NCBI RefSeq assembly: GCF_011050415.1
Contig: NZ_DRFS01000033.1
Coordinates: 1-64,000 of the forward strand
Length of the DNA stretch: 64,000 nucleotides
Origin: Halomonas sp.
GTDB taxonomy: Bacteria > Pseudomonadota > Gammaproteobacteria > Pseudomonadales > Halomonadaceae
Direction of reading: 5' to 3'
The notes beneath the pieces were generated by a model that saw nothing but the letters and a program-made list of their open reading frames with translations, searched no databases and was not told the DNA's origin. Below are positions 35,340-44,024 of the stretch, in pieces; the stretch's first letter is position 1, and the number at the start of each line of letters is the position of its first letter. The position numbers and the translations under genes were made by a program.

Positions 35340-36239
35340 TCATTTGGCATCGTCATCTGGAATAGCCTCTTGAGTTCGACTCCAAGCATCTAACGCATAA
35401 AGTTGCTCTTGCCTTGAAAGCGTTTTTTTCTCGGTCGTTTGCACCACCCAACGGGCATATAAACCGTCGCTAGCGGCCATAAAGTGCTCGCCCCAGCGCA
35501 GGCTCAGGCTAGCCCAAATAGCGAGCTGGCGTTCCGTGCTGGCTCCCCACGCAATGGCCTCGTTTAAGCGTTCTTCCAGCCATATACCGCGCCCCTCAAC
35601 AGGAAGCTGTTGCCATGCCTCGGACATATGCTCTCTGAAGTAATCCGTAAGGCGCTCCTTGAGCTGCCAGCGGTCTACTGCATCAAGGGCTCTCAACTGC
35701 GCGCTTCCCATCGGCGGAAAAGAAGTTGCCGGTTCCGGTGTTGTTGATGCTTGGCTGAGATGAGAGCGAAACATTTGCCACGCCAGCGGCCTAGGTTCTA
35801 CCCAGTTTGGCGCCCACTCCGCCACCCACCACGTGTCGATGGGCCCCATAATGTCTGCCGGTAGAGCACTTTCGTAGCTGGCCAGCCAATGCCTTGTGAC
35901 CAGTGGGTCAGCAAAGCGCAATAGCTGTTCGTGCCCCCCTTGCCCTTGGAATGTCACCAACTGACCAAGGTGCCTACCCAACTCCCCCGTGCTTGCTTGG
36001 CTGCTCAGCAACGAAAGCGAACGATACAATTCCTCGTCGCCAGCATGGGCTTCATCCGCTAGAAGGCTGCTTTTAAGACGTACCAGTATCGGCCCCTGCT
36101 CGGCTAACGATGACCAGCGAGTCATCAGGTACAGGGGCTCGATATCTTCAATGTCATCGCGGCTATACAAGCGTTTGAAGGCATTGGGGTAACGTACGCC
36201 ATCCACCAATGCATGTGTCATTGCTTGCGGTCGTTCCAT
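35340..36239 (-). CDS. DUF4123 T6SS effector chaperone (Tap/TEC)
   Basis: Adaptor that loads an effector on its cognate VgrG. DUF4123 features fill the first 140 residues: ALVDGVRYPNAFKRLY, EPLYLMTRWSSLAEQGPILV, GRHLGQLVTF and LLRFADPLVTRHWLASYE. The C-terminal half is less conserved, as usual, and probably binds the effector. The ATG follows the vgrG TAG directly, so the two are coupled. Placed between vgrG and the VasX-like gene it most likely serves that effector, like the Tap-1/VasW chaperone of V. cholerae. Confidence 0.9.
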   Translation of the reverse strand: MERPQAMTHALVDGVRYPNAFKRLYSRDDIEDIEPLYLMTRWSSLAEQGPILVRLKSSLLADEAHAGDEELYRSLSLLSSQASTGELGRHLGQLVTFQGQGGHEQLLRFADPLVTRHWLASYESALPADIMGPIDTWWVAEWAPNWVEPRPLAWQMFRSHLSQASTTPEPATSFPPMGSAQLRALDAVDRWQLKERLTDYFREHMSEAWQQLPVEGRGIWLEERLNEAIAWGASTERQLAIWASLSLRWGEHFMAASDGLYARWVVQTTEKKTLSRQEQLYALDAWSRTQEAIPDDDAK

Positions 36240-38276
36240 CTAGCTATTTCCCTGACTCAAATCTTCACAAATCTCACAGCGGGCCGGTGCTTTGAGCAGG
36301 GTTTTAAGCTGAGCTGGGCGGTTAATGGGCGCCACCGATTGGTGGCTCTCGGCTTCCGCTTCCACCGGCAACTGCGGCCCTTGTGCCGCCTGCCCACTCC
36401 CCGAACCAGGGCTACCACCAGAGTTGATTTTGACCTGCGGGCCAACAATGGTGACGCCGCCGGGGTCAATTTTGAGGAAGCTGCCGCCTGCTTTTAGGGT
36501 GATTTCCGCACCGGCTTCAATCACCACTTTCATGCCCGCTTTGTGATGAATCTCCTGCCCGGCTTCCAGCAGTTGGGCTTGGCCGATTTTTTCATGACGG
36601 GTGCCGTCGATCATCAGGTGGTCGTCGCCGTCTACCTGGGTATGGCGGTTGTTATGCACCGTGTGGTGATCGTTGTTGTCGATCTCGCTGATGCGGTCGT
36701 TGTGTACCTTGAGGTGGCTATCGCGCTGGATCTCTTCGGTGCGGTCATTAAGCGTGAGCAGCTCTAAATCTTTCTGGGCGTGGAGCCAGATTTGCTCTTC
36801 GCCCGCTTCGTCTTCAAAGCGCAGTTCGTTAAAGCCTTCGGCTTTATGGCTTTGTGTACGGATGACGGTGCGGGTTTTATGCTCCGGCAAGGGGTAAGGG
36901 GCGGTATTGACAGCGTGATAGGTCCGGCCAGTGATCAAGGGCTGATCCGGGTCGCCCTCTAAAAACGAAACAATTATTTCATGGCCGATACGTGGGATAG
37001 CGATACTGCCGTAACCGCCGCCTGCCCAACCTTGGGCGACCCGTACCCAGCAGCTTGCCGTGTCGTTGGGCTCAGCGTAGCGATCCCAGGGGAACTGGAC
37101 TTTAACTCGACCGTGTTCGTCGCAGTGAATTTCTTCGCCTTCGGGGCCCACCACAAAGGCCACTTGGGGGCCATCAACCAGGGGTTTTGGGTTGGGCGTT
37201 GCACGCCAGGGGGCATCGCCGGGGATGAGGGTGACTTGGTTGTGATAGCGGGTCATACCGCTACCATCGTTCTGCGTCATCCCGTCTTCTTCCAGCGCCT
37301 GGGGCTGTTCACCGTGGTGAAGAACGCTAATGGCCTGCCAATCGCGATTGAGGCTGTCGGTATCGTGATCGCTCAGGGTAAAGCGCAGGCCGGGGGCCAG
37401 CTCAGGCAGGTCGCTTTCCGCTTGGGCGGTAATAACCTCGCGGCGCAGCTGCTCTAAACGAATACGGGTAAAAGGCTCGCCAGAAGCATCCTGCTTATAA
37501 CGGCCAGGGTAGTCGTAGTGTTCGTAGTCCGTATTTTGACCATGGGCTTCAACATCACGGCCCAGGTGTTCATGTAGCTGTGCATAAGCAGGATTTTTAA
37601 AGCTGTAATCTTTGAGCGTGGCGGAAGCGGCCGCGACGCGGGCCTTATGGCTTAGCTTGCGCACATGGCGCATTGGAGCGGTGCCACCGGCGCGGCTGTT
37701 GTAGGGGCGTTCGCCGAGATTGGTAAGCACCTGAGGGTCATCGGCGAAGACCAGCCGGTGGCTGCTCTCGTCAAATTCATGGAAGTAGAACAGGCCTTCT
37801 TCGGCGGCTAACCGCTCAATAAAGGCAAGATCTGTCTCGCGGTATTGCACGCAGTACTCGCGCTCGGCGAGTTCGCGGTTAACCGCAAAGCTCACATCGG
37901 TAATACCCCGTTCGTCGCACAGGGTATTAATGATCGTGAGCGGGTCGACCTTTTGAAAAATTCGCGAATTCTGGCGCAGCGAAAGCCGCCATAACGCCGG
38001 GCGCAATACTAGGGAGTAAAAGGTGCGGCGGTGGCCACGGTCGCCCTGGCCGAATTCAGCAATAATGCCATGGACCCGCCGCAGCGGTTCACCGTCCTGC
38101 CAAATGGTCAAGGTGGCTTCACGATCCAGAAGCTCGGCAGCATCAAGGCTGCCGTCTTTACTGGCCAGGTTGAGCGCCAGCTCAAAGGGCTGGGAAAGGG
38201 CTTCGCGGTGGGTAAAATCGATCACCGCGATCTCGTCAACGCCGGGTAGCGTTAGGGTGAATTGCAAACCGGTCAT
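36240..38276 (-). CDS. vgrG: T6SS spike protein VgrG
   Basis: Trimeric spike at the tip of the T6SS tube. At 678 residues it has gp27-like domains (about 1-370: ERLAAEEGLFYFHEFDESS, YNSRAGG) and the gp5-like OB fold and needle (about 380-620: VGPEGEEIHCDEHGRVKVQF, AQGWAGGGYGSIAIPRIGHE, FLEGDPDQPLITGRTYH). Beta-helix repeats with IDNNDHHTVHNNRHTQVDGD follow. The tail is short (about 55 residues, Pro/Gln-rich, CEICEDLS), so it is not an evolved VgrG with its own toxin; cargo is carried through DUF4123. AGAGGATGA precedes the ATG. A 15-residue relic of another vgrG lies at 26,039-26,083. Confidence 0.95.
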   Translation of the reverse strand: MTGLQFTLTLPGVDEIAVIDFTHREALSQPFELALNLASKDGSLDAAELLDREATLTIWQDGEPLRRVHGIIAEFGQGDRGHRRTFYSLVLRPALWRLSLRQNSRIFQKVDPLTIINTLCDERGITDVSFAVNRELAEREYCVQYRETDLAFIERLAAEEGLFYFHEFDESSHRLVFADDPQVLTNLGERPYNSRAGGTAPMRHVRKLSHKARVAAASATLKDYSFKNPAYAQLHEHLGRDVEAHGQNTDYEHYDYPGRYKQDASGEPFTRIRLEQLRREVITAQAESDLPELAPGLRFTLSDHDTDSLNRDWQAISVLHHGEQPQALEEDGMTQNDGSGMTRYHNQVTLIPGDAPWRATPNPKPLVDGPQVAFVVGPEGEEIHCDEHGRVKVQFPWDRYAEPNDTASCWVRVAQGWAGGGYGSIAIPRIGHEIIVSFLEGDPDQPLITGRTYHAVNTAPYPLPEHKTRTVIRTQSHKAEGFNELRFEDEAGEEQIWLHAQKDLELLTLNDRTEEIQRDSHLKVHNDRISEIDNNDHHTVHNNRHTQVDGDDHLMIDGTRHEKIGQAQLLEAGQEIHHKAGMKVVIEAGAEITLKAGGSFLKIDPGGVTIVGPQVKINSGGSPGSGSGQAAQGPQLPVEAEAESHQSVAPINRPAQLKTLLKAPARCEICEDLSQGNS

Positions 38277-38280
38277 GACA

Positions 38281-38820
38281 TCATCCTCTGATTTGATTAT
38301 TTAAGCAGGAGCGAGCGTTCTTATTAAAAGAAAGCGGTTCACCATCAAAGGAGGCTCTTTCAAGCCTGTAAAACCAGCCGTCTAAAAACATCCAGAGCTC
38401 ATCTTCCACCACTTCAAACATGTAAGGAGACTCATTGGATTCTTTGCTATACACATTTAGCGTTCTGATATTGTCTCTTTCATGACCATAACCGTAGAAA
38501 CTCCCAAACCTTTCAGCTGAGCTAGGGACATTACCCTCACCACTTGAGACTGGGTGGTCTTCAATTTCATAAACAGGATTTTCATAAATCGTTCCATCCC
38601 AAAATGAAAACTCATTTTCTTTTACTACCACTAATGTATCGAGCTTCTTTAAAGCTTCGTCGCTACTCGTTAGGCCACCGCGGTAACGTTCAACATTAGT
38701 TACTAAATAGTCACCATAAAGAGCCTCAAGCGTTGCTTCTTTTGCTACCTCATCAGCATAAATACTTGATAAGGGAATAAGCACAAAAAAAGATATAATG
38801 GCCTTTAATATATTCACCAT
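38281..38820 (-). CDS. Secreted candidate immunity protein for the PAAR-lysozyme effector
   Basis: A 179-residue protein without a recognised family. The N-terminus is a signal peptide (ILKAIISFFVLIPLSSIYA, cleavage before DEV), so it acts in the periplasm, where a lysozyme effector would attack peptidoglycan. The mature part is acidic and aromatic (VVEDELWMFLDGWFYRLE). The ATG overlaps the end of the effector gene by seven bases, typical of effector-immunity pairs. It is more AT-rich than the T6SS genes on either side, suggesting exchange as a unit. Immunity is inferred from position and localisation. Confidence 0.68.
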   Translation of the reverse strand: MVNILKAIISFFVLIPLSSIYADEVAKEATLEALYGDYLVTNVERYRGGLTSSDEALKKLDTLVVVKENEFSFWDGTIYENPVYEIEDHPVSSGEGNVPSSAERFGSFYGYGHERDNIRTLNVYSKESNESPYMFEVVEDELWMFLDGWFYRLERASFDGEPLSFNKNARSCLNNQIRG

Positions 38821-39707
38821 CTTTCGTATACCCCCTTTGAAAACATTTCCCACTCTGCTGAGCGTCGATTTATTAGACCTTGGTTCACTCGGCCTTGGGA
38901 TTTATTCCATGCCTTCCATGCGTCCTCCAGGGAGGAGTATGGTGTCTCAGCCTGGGGATCATTTATCAGCTTAACTGCTGAAGATGAGCTAAAGCCGCCA
39001 ACACCGATGTTATAAGCGAGCATAACAGCAGCGTCTAATTGATGAGGTTCAAGGGGGACATTAATAGCTCGATTTACTGTATTTACGAACGGGACTAAAT
39101 CATCCTCAAAAACTTGATCAGCTTGCTCTTCCGTAATTCCATTTTGGTAGATAGGCCATTCTTGTTGTGCAATAAGGTGTCCATAGCCAATCGTTGCTCC
39201 AGGCACCCACTGGGTTATTTCTTGACCTGTTTGATCGTCATAAGGCATCAAGCGAAGCTGTTCAACATCTTTAAGCCACCCTTTGCCCGCTTCACTCAAA
39301 GCCGACGAGCTAGCCGGTATAGAGGCCTCTCTGTTAACCGACTCAGATACAGTAGAGCTTGCGGTAGACGCCATAGAAGCAGCAAATGCCATTGCAGAAA
39401 CGCCGCCAGTCCCAACTATGTCGCCACCCTCCCCTGACCCAGAGCCAATCACTACGCCGCCGCAATCGACTGCGTGGCCTGTCAATGCAGCGGGCTTGCC
39501 GTCGATCAGAATAGTGCCTGACCCTTGGGCGATGGCCCTTGGGTGCTTGGGGTGCTTTGGTTTGTCGTGGGGCTCTAAGGGGTCACCCACGCGGGCAACC
39601 GGCTTGCCGTCCATCATCACTGTGCCGCTGCCTGCGATAACCGGTGTCGGTGGAAAACCGTCGTGATCAGTGCCGATATCGCCCACTAATACAAATTTCT
39701 GGCCCAT
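38814..39707 (-). CDS. PAAR-lysozyme T6SS effector
   Basis: PAAR tip protein fused to a peptidoglycan hydrolase. The PAAR domain occupies about 1-95 with the repeats VIAGSGTVMMDGKPVARVGD and AIAQGSGTILIDGKPAALTG, then VDCGGVVIGSG. A Ser/Ala-rich linker (about 105-140) leads to a GH24 (T4 lysozyme-like) domain, about 145-297. The catalytic arrangement is readable: Glu in VEQLRLMPYDD, then GATIGYGHLI, and later LAYNIGVGGFSSSSAVKLIN and NRRSAEW. It would cap the VgrG spike and cleave the glycan of the recipient. The following gene encodes an exported protein, its likely immunity. Confidence 0.9.
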   Translation of the reverse strand: MGQKFVLVGDIGTDHDGFPPTPVIAGSGTVMMDGKPVARVGDPLEPHDKPKHPKHPRAIAQGSGTILIDGKPAALTGHAVDCGGVVIGSGSGEGGDIVGTGGVSAMAFAASMASTASSTVSESVNREASIPASSSALSEAGKGWLKDVEQLRLMPYDDQTGQEITQWVPGATIGYGHLIAQQEWPIYQNGITEEQADQVFEDDLVPFVNTVNRAINVPLEPHQLDAAVMLAYNIGVGGFSSSSAVKLINDPQAETPYSSLEDAWKAWNKSQGRVNQGLINRRSAEWEMFSKGVYERW

Positions 39708-39768
39708 TGCAGATACTCCTTATTCTGATCCCGCTTATTCAGATAACTCACGCAGCTGCTCAAACCGA

Positions 39769-40353
39769 TCACTCATCCCACTTGGCGGGCGCTTCGTAGC
39801 TGGCAACCTCAAAAGCGTCGACGTATTGACGGGTAAAGCCTGCGGCTTCGAGACTGTCGATGGCCGAGTGGCAGGCCAGTGGCAGGCGTGTTTGCAGCGG
39901 TACGCCGCTTAAGCTGCGTCGAACGGCCCTCAGTAGCCGCGTGCCATGCCCGCTGCCTTTCCACTCTTGGCTGATGTAGAAAAAGCGCAGTTGCCAGGCG
40001 GCCTCATCATCTGGCCGACAGGCAAGCACCATGCCGAGCGGCGGCCCTTCGCCATGGCGCAAAGAGAGTAGCTTTCCCTGCCAGTGCTGAACCTGACCCT
40101 CCTCTCGCTGCAGCCATAGGCCACGATGCACAGTGAACTCCAGCGCCCGGCGCAGGGTGTCTAGAACGCTTTTATCGCGCAGCACCCAAGGGGAGCGCCC
40201 CTTGGCATCGGCTTGGTATACCGCTTTAATAAAACTGTCGATGTCTTCACTACACGCCTCTTCCAAGGGGCGCGCACGGCTCACTTGTCGTTTATGGCGC
40301 CTAATTGGCCGAGGCTCACCAGAGGAAAATAGCCGTTTAAGTTTGGTCAGCAT
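39769..40353 (-). CDS. GNAT acetyltransferase-like protein in the T6SS operon
   Basis: A 194-residue protein with a GNAT-type acetyl-CoA signature: beta-4 LRFFYISQEWKGSGHGTRLL, in which the [RQ]xxGx[GA] loop reads KGSGHG, and a late LEAAGF segment. The N-terminal 30 residues are basic and Arg-rich. Its start lies inside the end of tssM (17-base overlap), so it is translated with the core genes. Its substrate is unknown; modification of a T6SS component or effector is a possibility but only by position. It ends 61 bases before the PAAR effector gene. Confidence 0.75.
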   Translation of the reverse strand: MLTKLKRLFSSGEPRPIRRHKRQVSRARPLEEACSEDIDSFIKAVYQADAKGRSPWVLRDKSVLDTLRRALEFTVHRGLWLQREEGQVQHWQGKLLSLRHGEGPPLGMVLACRPDDEAAWQLRFFYISQEWKGSGHGTRLLRAVRRSLSGVPLQTRLPLACHSAIDSLEAAGFTRQYVDAFEVASYEAPAKWDE

Positions 40354-43300
40354 CACCACCTCGCTCAGCGTAAAGCGCTGATGGCAATTGGAAGCCTGCG
40401 GCTAGCGGGCGCGTAAAGGGGTTGGGCGCGCCGTTAGCAAACAGGCGATAGCGCATCGTGCCGCCATCAACGTTAAAACGCAGCTCTAACTCCCGTTCGC
40501 TCACACTAGTGATCTCGGCTTGTTCCAATAGCCGGAACCAAGCCCAGGCGCCATCTTGTGCCACGCTACGCGGGGAGCGATTCACTTCACTGGGCACCAT
40601 GGTGATACGGCTTTCGGTACCACCGCGCAGGGCGTTAGGCCAAATCATTGAGACGCGCTGGCTGGCACTGTGGGCATATTCGATCAACTGCCCATCGACG
40701 CTGATCACACTGCGCCGTTTGTCGGGGCTTAGGCTCACCGGTTCCAGAGCAAACTCTACGTCCAGCGCGCCGTCGCGGCTAAAGTAGGCACGGCGGATCT
40801 GCTCGGCCTGCTGAATCGACCGGTGAAGGCTATCGCGCAGCAAAGAGTTTCCCTGGGCATCTACCAGATACTCAGGCGCACCTTCAATAAAGGGCTTCAA
40901 GCTGTCTTCGTAAAAGGTATCCAGGGTTCCACTGGGGGCGAAGAAGTCTTCGAAATCGCTGAGTGCCACTTCCTGGCTAGCATTAGGCGCTAAGGGGTAA
41001 CGACCAGCCAAACGCTCTTGGTAAGGGGCGACTACGTCGTCAAGCCATTGGTGCTCTAAGTGGCGTGTAGCACTCACCATCATGAGCTGCCAGCTTTGAT
41101 CAGCTAACTCATGCAACATATTACCTACCGGCTGAGGCGTGTTGTCAGCGATACGCTGCAGGTTAAGAATGGGGTCGTTACCCCGTAGCGAGAGCCGGTC
41201 ACGCACATTCATAAAGGCGGCTCGCTCGGCATTACTGGACTCTTCGATCTCCATTAAATAGTCGCGTAACGCAGTTACCGCAGCCTTAATTTCTGCCAGT
41301 GAAGATGGGTTGTCATTACGCTCATGGCTTAATTGGTTGATAGGCGTAAAAGGTTGCTCAATCGCTAACGCCAACTGATAACGCTGGGACTGGCGTAACG
41401 CTTCACGGGCCTGATCGTCATCCTCGGGTAGTTCAGGATAAAGGCTGGTATTGCGCTCAACCGCTGCCAGTAAGCGATCCAACGGGCGCTGCGAGCCCAC
41501 CAAAGCATCCGCAACGACGATAGCCTGACGAATATCCGGTAGAGGTACCAAGTGCGTATTGCTCAACGCGTCGCGCCAGCTAACATGGTAGTCGCTGACA
41601 TAGTGCTCACGCAGTGCCGTTTGCAACTGCTGTTTATCCGCATCGCTAAAATTAATGTTATCGCGCTGCCCAAGTACCCACACATCAATCAGGGCTAGTT
41701 CTGTTGCACGATTAAGCTCTTGCAAAAAGTAGTTCTCGAAGCCATCCCGAGTGACCAAGTGCGGCAGGCGAACATGCTCGGGATCATCGTTGCGTGTCAT
41801 GAACACAGTATCGAACATGGTGCCCACGCTGCGGCGCAGGTCTAAGGGGTCGCCCTGGCGGCTACCGGCGGCTTTTAAGGCGGCGTATACACGTTCATCA
41901 ATCGGTTGGCGCGAAAGTTCTTCCTGAGCCGCTTCCAAGCTACCGCGCAACGGAGCCATTGCCTGGGCGGGCCGCTGCTGCCCTTGTGCAATATGACCCT
42001 CTAAATCGCTGTGCTCTAGGGCATAGTCCAAATGGGTTAAAAGCCGCTCCTGAACCTCTCCCTGCTGGGGGAAATAGCCTTGCCAGCGCTGGGCCATAAA
42101 ACGCTCTACCCGCTCGGGTTGGCGACCACTGGCATCGGACATCATGCGCAGTACCCTCAGCAGTGCCAGTTTTGCATTGCTGCCCTCTTCTGCGCGATTC
42201 ATATCATCCATAATGCCAATCATCAGCGCAGGCAAGAATTGATGTTCAAGCATAGCCAAATAAGCACGCTCTACCTGAGCACCAATAATATGCCCCTGGT
42301 ATAACCCCATATCGGCCAGGTAGGGCGTATGGGTGCGGTAGCCATCAAAGGTTTCAAGCGCATAACGTAGCCTGTCCAAGGGCTCCAAAAATTCGTAACC
42401 GCTCGGATCATCGCTTTGGAAGTCATCAGGTTGAGTGGCTAAAAACGTTTCGGCCCGCTCTTCAACAGCGGCGAGTGACACGCTGTTTTTCTGATAGAAG
42501 TGAGCCCAGCCCCCCACCAGCCCGATACCCATAATCAAGCAAGCGGCGAGGCTGATATTACGAGCACGACGCCGACGCTCTGTCACCCTGGCGTTATCAC
42601 CGGCTAAGCCAGCCTCAGGGTAAATAACCTTATCGAACAGCTCTTCGGTAAAGTAGAGCGCACTGCGTGCCGCTCGGTGTGCGGGCTGAACGCTGTCATC
42701 CATACCGTATCGACGGGCAGCAGCATCCACAAAGGGGTCTTCAGGAACGCCCTGTTGATATACCGAGGTAAAGTAGGTGCCGCGCACCATGGCCGCGGTG
42801 GAGAAGCGGTCGCTGGATAGTGCCTCAGTCAGAAAGCCGAAAAGAACATCACGCAGACCTGCCAACTGACGTACAAAACGGAACACGGATTCGCGCTCTT
42901 CACGGTCACGACACTCCGACAACATGGTCGGCAAATGCTGATTTAGACGCGCCAGCATGGCGTCGTAATCAGTTTCAAACTCCGTTTCCCATTTACCCGG
43001 TGTTTCCATGGAGGCAGGGGAGAAGGTAAAGCCAAGTGGCGCTCGGCGGGCATCACGCGAGTAGTGACGGAAGAAGTCATCAAAGCCGTGTAACAAGTCC
43101 ATTTTACTGAACGTAACGTAAACGGGCAGCCGGGTGCCATGACGCTCCATTAACTCGCGCAGCCTACTGCGCAGTAGTGCTGCATAGCCTTTACGCACTG
43201 CGACTTGAGCGTGGCTCAGTCGGGCAAGATCCAGCACCAGTACAACACCATCTAAAGGGCGTTGGGCACGGTTGCGCTCTAGCCAATCAACGAAGTGATC

Positions 43301-43987
43301 CCATAGCCTGCGCTGCAGCTCCTGAGGCTCTCCCCCTTCCATGGCCCCCTGGGTGAGCAGTTCACCATCGGGGTCAATCAATACTGCTTTATCGCCAATC
43401 CACCAATCAAAACCAAGCTGGCCTTGCTTACTGCTCTGTCCAGAGGCCTTCATCACATGGGTAAGCGCAAAATTTTGCCCAGAGCGGTTAATAAGGCTGG
43501 TTTTACCCGCATTCTCAACCCCCATTACCAAGTACCAGGGCAGTCGGTAGCGACTGCTATGACCACCGCCCAGGCTGTCGGTAATTTCATTTATCACACT
43601 ATTGAGCGACGCTTCCTGGCGCTCCACTTGAGCCATAATCGGGTCTTGATGGCGGGCATCTTCCTGCTGGCGCTCTTCATCCAAGGCTCGCAAACGGCGG
43701 GCTAAGCGGACACCCCATACCACCGCGATCAATGTCACTACCGCTAACGTGGCCAATAAACGATTCGTTAAAGGCGCGAGAGGCATCACCCCGCGGACTT
43801 CCCAGCCAGGGCCCAGCCACCAAATCGCGACCAATAAGACGACCAGCAGCACCGCCCATAGCAGGGTAGATAGTCGTAAAACCCCCTTGGCTTTATTAGC
43901 GTGAGCGTTGGCCCGATTTTGCGCTGTCTGTGCCCGCGACATTCCCGGTACCCAGCGGCTTAGCTTTGATTTTAATGTTGACCACAT
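40337..43987 (-). CDS. tssM: T6SS membrane-complex protein TssM (IcmF/VasK)
   Basis: Largest part of the TssJLM envelope channel. At 1216 residues it has two N-terminal TM helices (about 40-60 and 77-94), a cytoplasmic NTPase-like domain with Walker A GVENAGKTSLINRSG (about 152-166) and VDWLERN/VLVLDLARLS after it, a third TM (about 478-497) and a large periplasmic part ending in a beta-rich domain that contacts TssJ. Overlaps the GNAT gene downstream and follows tssA by 37 bases. Confidence 0.95.
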   Translation of the reverse strand: MWSTLKSKLSRWVPGMSRAQTAQNRANAHANKAKGVLRLSTLLWAVLLVVLLVAIWWLGPGWEVRGVMPLAPLTNRLLATLAVVTLIAVVWGVRLARRLRALDEERQQEDARHQDPIMAQVERQEASLNSVINEITDSLGGGHSSRYRLPWYLVMGVENAGKTSLINRSGQNFALTHVMKASGQSSKQGQLGFDWWIGDKAVLIDPDGELLTQGAMEGGEPQELQRRLWDHFVDWLERNRAQRPLDGVVLVLDLARLSHAQVAVRKGYAALLRSRLRELMERHGTRLPVYVTFSKMDLLHGFDDFFRHYSRDARRAPLGFTFSPASMETPGKWETEFETDYDAMLARLNQHLPTMLSECRDREERESVFRFVRQLAGLRDVLFGFLTEALSSDRFSTAAMVRGTYFTSVYQQGVPEDPFVDAAARRYGMDDSVQPAHRAARSALYFTEELFDKVIYPEAGLAGDNARVTERRRRARNISLAACLIMGIGLVGGWAHFYQKNSVSLAAVEERAETFLATQPDDFQSDDPSGYEFLEPLDRLRYALETFDGYRTHTPYLADMGLYQGHIIGAQVERAYLAMLEHQFLPALMIGIMDDMNRAEEGSNAKLALLRVLRMMSDASGRQPERVERFMAQRWQGYFPQQGEVQERLLTHLDYALEHSDLEGHIAQGQQRPAQAMAPLRGSLEAAQEELSRQPIDERVYAALKAAGSRQGDPLDLRRSVGTMFDTVFMTRNDDPEHVRLPHLVTRDGFENYFLQELNRATELALIDVWVLGQRDNINFSDADKQQLQTALREHYVSDYHVSWRDALSNTHLVPLPDIRQAIVVADALVGSQRPLDRLLAAVERNTSLYPELPEDDDQAREALRQSQRYQLALAIEQPFTPINQLSHERNDNPSSLAEIKAAVTALRDYLMEIEESSNAERAAFMNVRDRLSLRGNDPILNLQRIADNTPQPVGNMLHELADQSWQLMMVSATRHLEHQWLDDVVAPYQERLAGRYPLAPNASQEVALSDFEDFFAPSGTLDTFYEDSLKPFIEGAPEYLVDAQGNSLLRDSLHRSIQQAEQIRRAYFSRDGALDVEFALEPVSLSPDKRRSVISVDGQLIEYAHSASQRVSMIWPNALRGGTESRITMVPSEVNRSPRSVAQDGAWAWFRLLEQAEITSVSERELELRFNVDGGTMRYRLFANGAPNPFTRPLAAGFQLPSALYAERGGDADQT

Positions 43988-44024
43988 TAGTCTTTGTCCC
44001 TCGTCCCTTTAATGATGAACATTA

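Noticed and set aside
39735..39776. Thirteen-codon frame overlapping the GNAT stop
   Set aside because: ATGA overlap is suggestive of coupling, but the peptide is too short and without any recognisable feature.
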